Positions 62,069-64,000 of a stretch of DNA of 64,000 bases are shown one piece after another; position 1 is the first letter of the stretch, and every line of letters starts with the position of its first letter. The translations under genes and the position numbers were made by a program. The notes beneath the pieces were generated by a model. That model did no database searches. It was not told the DNA's origin and saw only the letters and a list, made by a program, of their open reading frames with translations. This stretch comes from Paenibacillus chitinolyticus NBRC 15660 (GTDB lineage Bacteria > Bacillota > Bacilli > Paenibacillales > NBRC-103111): assembly GCF_000739915.1 (NCBI RefSeq), contig NZ_BBJT01000014.1:1-64000 (forward strand), written 5' to 3'.

Positions 62069-62097
62069 ACTATAGCTCGTTTACGTTTTTTCGTCAA
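62069..62097 (-). promoter_or_regulatory. Promoter of the persulfide operon
   Basis: Minus strand -35 TTGACG (62092-62097), 17-base spacer, -10 TATAGT (62069-62074), five bases before the operator. The remaining bases up to 62267 hold nothing recognisable. Confidence 0.8.
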
Positions 62098-62267
62098 TCA
62101 CGGTGCCCCTGGTTAAGTTTGTAAACGGCAAAATCGCATCTAGCTGCAGAAGAATGGTTGTAAGGGCCGCGGAGTTTGCAAGACATGAAAAATTCATTTC
62201 AAATGCCGTGCTATTACATCGCGCCTCCTCGGTTATAAACGACAGAGCGCGTACCAACCGACTGAAC

Positions 62268-62311
62268 TAAAAAAAAGCCTCCCCATGAACCTTTCGGTTC
62301 AAAGAGAGGCT
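62268..62311 (-). terminator. Terminator after the ring-cleaving dioxygenase gene
   Basis: AGCCTCT and AGGCT arms with an inner GAACC/GGTTC stem, followed by eight T on the minus strand. Confidence 0.85.
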
Positions 62312-62356
62312 CACGCAAGCCGGGCGTTCATTCGCTACGATATCAAACCGGCGGGC

Positions 62357-63331
62357 TTAGTCCGCTTTCGTGTTGAGCGGCTTCAACCCCGCTTCAATCT
62401 GCGGGCGCTTGGATTCGAGGAATGGCGGCAGCGCCAGCGATTCTCCCAGATGACGGATATCCTCGTCCGTATCGAAGCCCGGGCCGTCCGTTGCAAGCTC
62501 GAACAGAATCCCGTTCGGTTCGCGGAAGTACAAGGACCGGAAATAAAACCGGTCCACGAAGCCGGAATTCGGAAACCGGACCTGCCGGACCCGGTTGATC
62601 CAGGCGCGCAGCTCTTCCTCGTTATCCACACGGAAAGCGACGTGGTGGACGCCGCCGCGGCCGAGCTGTTCACGGGAAAGATCATTTCTCTCCTCGATAT
62701 GAACCTCGGCCCCGCTGCCGCCTTCGCCGGTTTCGTACACGACGATATCCGGCTGACCCGGAACGTCCGCCGCGTAGCGGCCTTTTTCCCGGAAGCCCAA
62801 AAGCTCCGTCAGCACAATCACCGTCGGTTCCGGGTCCTGTACCGTCAATTTGACGGGACCGAGTCCGAGGATGCCGTATTCGGCGGGAACCGGGCTTCTG
62901 TCCCAAGGTATGCCTCCCTGAACTCCCATGTTGTTCTCGTCCGACACCAGGATCAGGCGCTGCCCTTCGAAATCGCGGAAAGCCAGCGTCGCGCGTCCCG
63001 CACGGTCTTGAATTTCGTCGTGATCGACGCCGAATTCGGTGAACCGCTTTTTCCACCAGCTCAAAGCTTCATCGCCGGCAACCCGCAGGGATGCGGCCGA
63101 AATGCTGCTGACCCCCTCGCGGTTCCTTGCGGCCATGGGAATTTCGAAGAACGTCAATTCCGTTCCCGGATTGCCCTTCTCATCCCCGTAAAACAAGTGA
63201 TACACGCTGATATCGTCCTGATTGACGGTCTTCTTCACCAGACGAAGCCCCAGAACTTTTGTGTAAAACTCGAAATTTTCCGGTGCCTGCGCCGTGATGG
63301 CCGATACGTGGTGAATACCTTTAAGTTCCAT
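62357..63331 (-). CDS. Ring-cleaving dioxygenase (VOC/glyoxalase fold, MhqO/MhqA-like)
   Basis: The 324-residue protein has two VOC repeats: GIHHVSAITAQAPENFEFYTKVLGLRLVKKTVNQDD with LFYGDEKGNPGTELTFFE, and GGVHHVAFRVDNEEEL with RFYFRSLYFREPNGILFELATDGPGF. The His, His and Glu ligands of the iron site are in place. B. subtilis MhqA/MhqO proteins of this type degrade hydroquinones and are controlled by a MarR-type regulator. GGGGAGG precedes the ATG. It is 25 bases downstream of the MarR gene, in one operon. Confidence 0.9.
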   Translation of the reverse strand: MELKGIHHVSAITAQAPENFEFYTKVLGLRLVKKTVNQDDISVYHLFYGDEKGNPGTELTFFEIPMAARNREGVSSISAASLRVAGDEALSWWKKRFTEFGVDHDEIQDRAGRATLAFRDFEGQRLILVSDENNMGVQGGIPWDRSPVPAEYGILGLGPVKLTVQDPEPTVIVLTELLGFREKGRYAADVPGQPDIVVYETGEGGSGAEVHIEERNDLSREQLGRGGVHHVAFRVDNEEELRAWINRVRQVRFPNSGFVDRFYFRSLYFREPNGILFELATDGPGFDTDEDIRHLGESLALPPFLESKRPQIEAGLKPLNTKAD

Positions 63332-63356
63332 GATGATGCCCTCCCCGGTTATGTTG

Positions 63357-63806
63357 TCAGGATTGTTTCTGGACTTTTTTCAGCAGCTCCAGAAGCTGCT
63401 TCTTCTCTTCCCGGTCCAAGCCGTCAAATTGGGAAGCCTGAAACTGTTCCTGCTGCGGAACGACCTCGTCAAACAAAGCTTGTCCTTCCGCCGTCAATGA
63501 AATATATTTGGTCTTCCATTCCTGCTCGCGTCTGATCCAGCCCAGTTCCTCCATTTTACCCAGCAGCTGCGTAATATTTCCCTTGGTGACCAGCAGCTTG
63601 TCCGCCAATTCCTGCTGAGTCAGCCGCTCGTGCGAGCCCACCTGGACCAGCACGTCAAACTGCGCGGCCGATAAGTTCCAGGCCTTCAAATGCTGGTTGG
63701 ACTGCCGGATGCTCTGATTGTACACGCGAGACAGCCGGAACCAGATCAGCACCCCAAGCTTTTCCTCCTGTTTGGAGAGGAATGACTCCTTCTTATTCTT
63801 TTCCAT
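63357..63806 (-). CDS. MarR family transcriptional regulator
   Basis: The 149-residue protein has the MarR winged helix: LSAAQFDVLVQVG, LTQQELADKLLVTKGNITQLLGKMEELGWIRRE and the wing EWKTKYISLTAEG. It lacks a cysteine, so it is not of the thiol-switch OhrR type; a ligand-binding mode like MhqR is plausible. It is the first gene of the operon with the dioxygenase. A perfect inverted repeat overlaps its own promoter, indicating autoregulation. Confidence 0.88.
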   Translation of the reverse strand: MEKNKKESFLSKQEEKLGVLIWFRLSRVYNQSIRQSNQHLKAWNLSAAQFDVLVQVGSHERLTQQELADKLLVTKGNITQLLGKMEELGWIRREQEWKTKYISLTAEGQALFDEVVPQQEQFQASQFDGLDREEKKQLLELLKKVQKQS

Positions 63807-63836
63807 CGGCTCACCTCGCTTCCGTTGATGATTATA

Positions 63837-63865
63837 AGTTTATTACTAAACTGATAAAAAGTCAA
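63837..63865 (-). promoter_or_regulatory. Promoter and operator of the MarR-dioxygenase operon
   Basis: Minus strand -35 TTGACT (63860-63865), 17-base spacer, -10 TAAACT (63837-63842). The inverted repeat AGTTTATTACTAAACT (63837-63852) covers the -10 and spacer and is the expected MarR-type operator. Confidence 0.75.
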
Positions 63866-63896
63866 TGATCTTCCGTCGACCTGCGGGCAAACTAAT

Positions 63897-63923
63897 AAAC
63901 CGTTCCGGGACGGAACGGTTTTT
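63897..63923 (+). terminator. Terminator-like hairpin near the window end
   Basis: AAACCGTTCC and GGAACGGTTT pair with a 4-base loop and are followed by TTTC. The transcript it serves is not clear. Confidence 0.6.
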
Positions 63924-63924
63924 C

Positions 63925-63964
63925 AGCATTTATTAGCATTTATTAGCATTTATTAGCATTTATT
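63925..63964. repeat. Four tandem copies of a 10-bp unit
   Basis: AGCATTTATT is repeated exactly four times. The 10-bp spacing equals one helical turn. There are no CRISPR-type spacers. The end of the window prevents further context. Confidence 0.9.
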
Positions 63965-64000
63965 AGCGGTTGCGAGAAGAGGGCAGCCAACTGCCTGCTC

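Noticed and set aside
63925-63964. A CRISPR array.
   Set aside because: The 10-bp units are contiguous with no spacers and there are no cas genes.

Overview
The window reads as chromosomal DNA of a spore-forming, moderately GC-rich Firmicute of the Paenibacillaceae (Paenibacillus or a close relative). The pointers are Bacillus-type thiamine and petrobactin-uptake operons, CotF-type coat proteins, a YteA-type DksA/TraR zinc-finger protein, a YesM/YesN-type two-component pair beside a sugar ABC transporter, a protein with a copper-amine-oxidase N-terminal-like fold, and strong AGGAGG ribosome binding sites. Species cannot be fixed from the sequence alone. No rRNA, tRNA, CRISPR array, intact transposase or prophage was found.

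Layout. 0-8.3 kb: end of a Gly/Arg-rich protein (probably an RNA helicase tail), a CvfC-like HEAT protein, an M48 protease, a metallo-beta-lactamase-fold hydrolase preceded by a structured RNA element, a Gfo/Idh/MocA oxidoreductase, a DUF2238 membrane protein and a group of small coat or envelope proteins. 8.4-15.6 kb: a minus-strand thiamine cluster tenI-thiO-thiS-thiG-(gap)-thiD-thiE-thiC behind a TPP riboswitch with two successive terminators; thiF is absent. 15.7-20 kb: a YteA-like protein, a zinc-ribbon protein, and nanE with a DUF4127 gene. 20.1-26 kb: a 1925-residue soluble hybrid histidine kinase with nine 92-residue poly-HAMP repeats, like the fungal Nik1/Os-1 kinases. 26.6-34 kb: a ROK kinase, a PAP2 phosphatase, a rhodanese-rhodanese-cstR operon, a cluster of DnaA-box-like 9-mers, a WYL regulator with a DinB protein, and a Bmr3-like drug exporter behind a 48-codon leader ORF. 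34.2-38.1 kb: yclNOPQ petrobactin-type iron uptake with a Fur box. 38.1-40 kb: an AT-rich patch with gene fragments, a DinB protein, a cupin and two sets of direct repeats, which looks like acquired or rearranged DNA. 40-54.9 kb: a mannoside-utilisation locus (YesM/YesN-type sensor and regulator, binding protein, two permeases, GH125, a clan GH-A enzyme, GH38) with no ATPase of its own. 55-57.6 kb: two exported proteins. 58-62.1 kb: a persulfide/sulfane-sulfur cluster (TusA-rhodanese, rhodanese-persulfide dioxygenase, TusA, TauE, DsrE and a new 56-residue Cys/His protein). 62.3-63.9 kb: a MarR regulator and a ring-cleaving dioxygenase.

How the parts fit. The CstR-type repressor at 28.7 kb and the persulfide genes at 58-62 kb appear to form one split regulon: a TATACCC-type palindrome lies just downstream of the -10 box of both the rhodanese-cstR operon and the TusA-rhodanese operon, and a related palindrome precedes the DsrE gene. 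Thiamine synthesis is probably controlled as one long read-through unit by TPP. The mannoside locus should import manno-oligosaccharides and trim them inside the cell, with a CcpA-like site at the binding-protein promoter.

The strongest candidates for something new are the split CstR regulon with its altered domain orders, the bacterial Nik1-like kinase, the leader ORF ahead of the drug exporter, the structured RNA at 4.2-4.4 kb and the double-terminator thiamine leader. All functional statements rest on motif reading and remembered family features; no searches were run.
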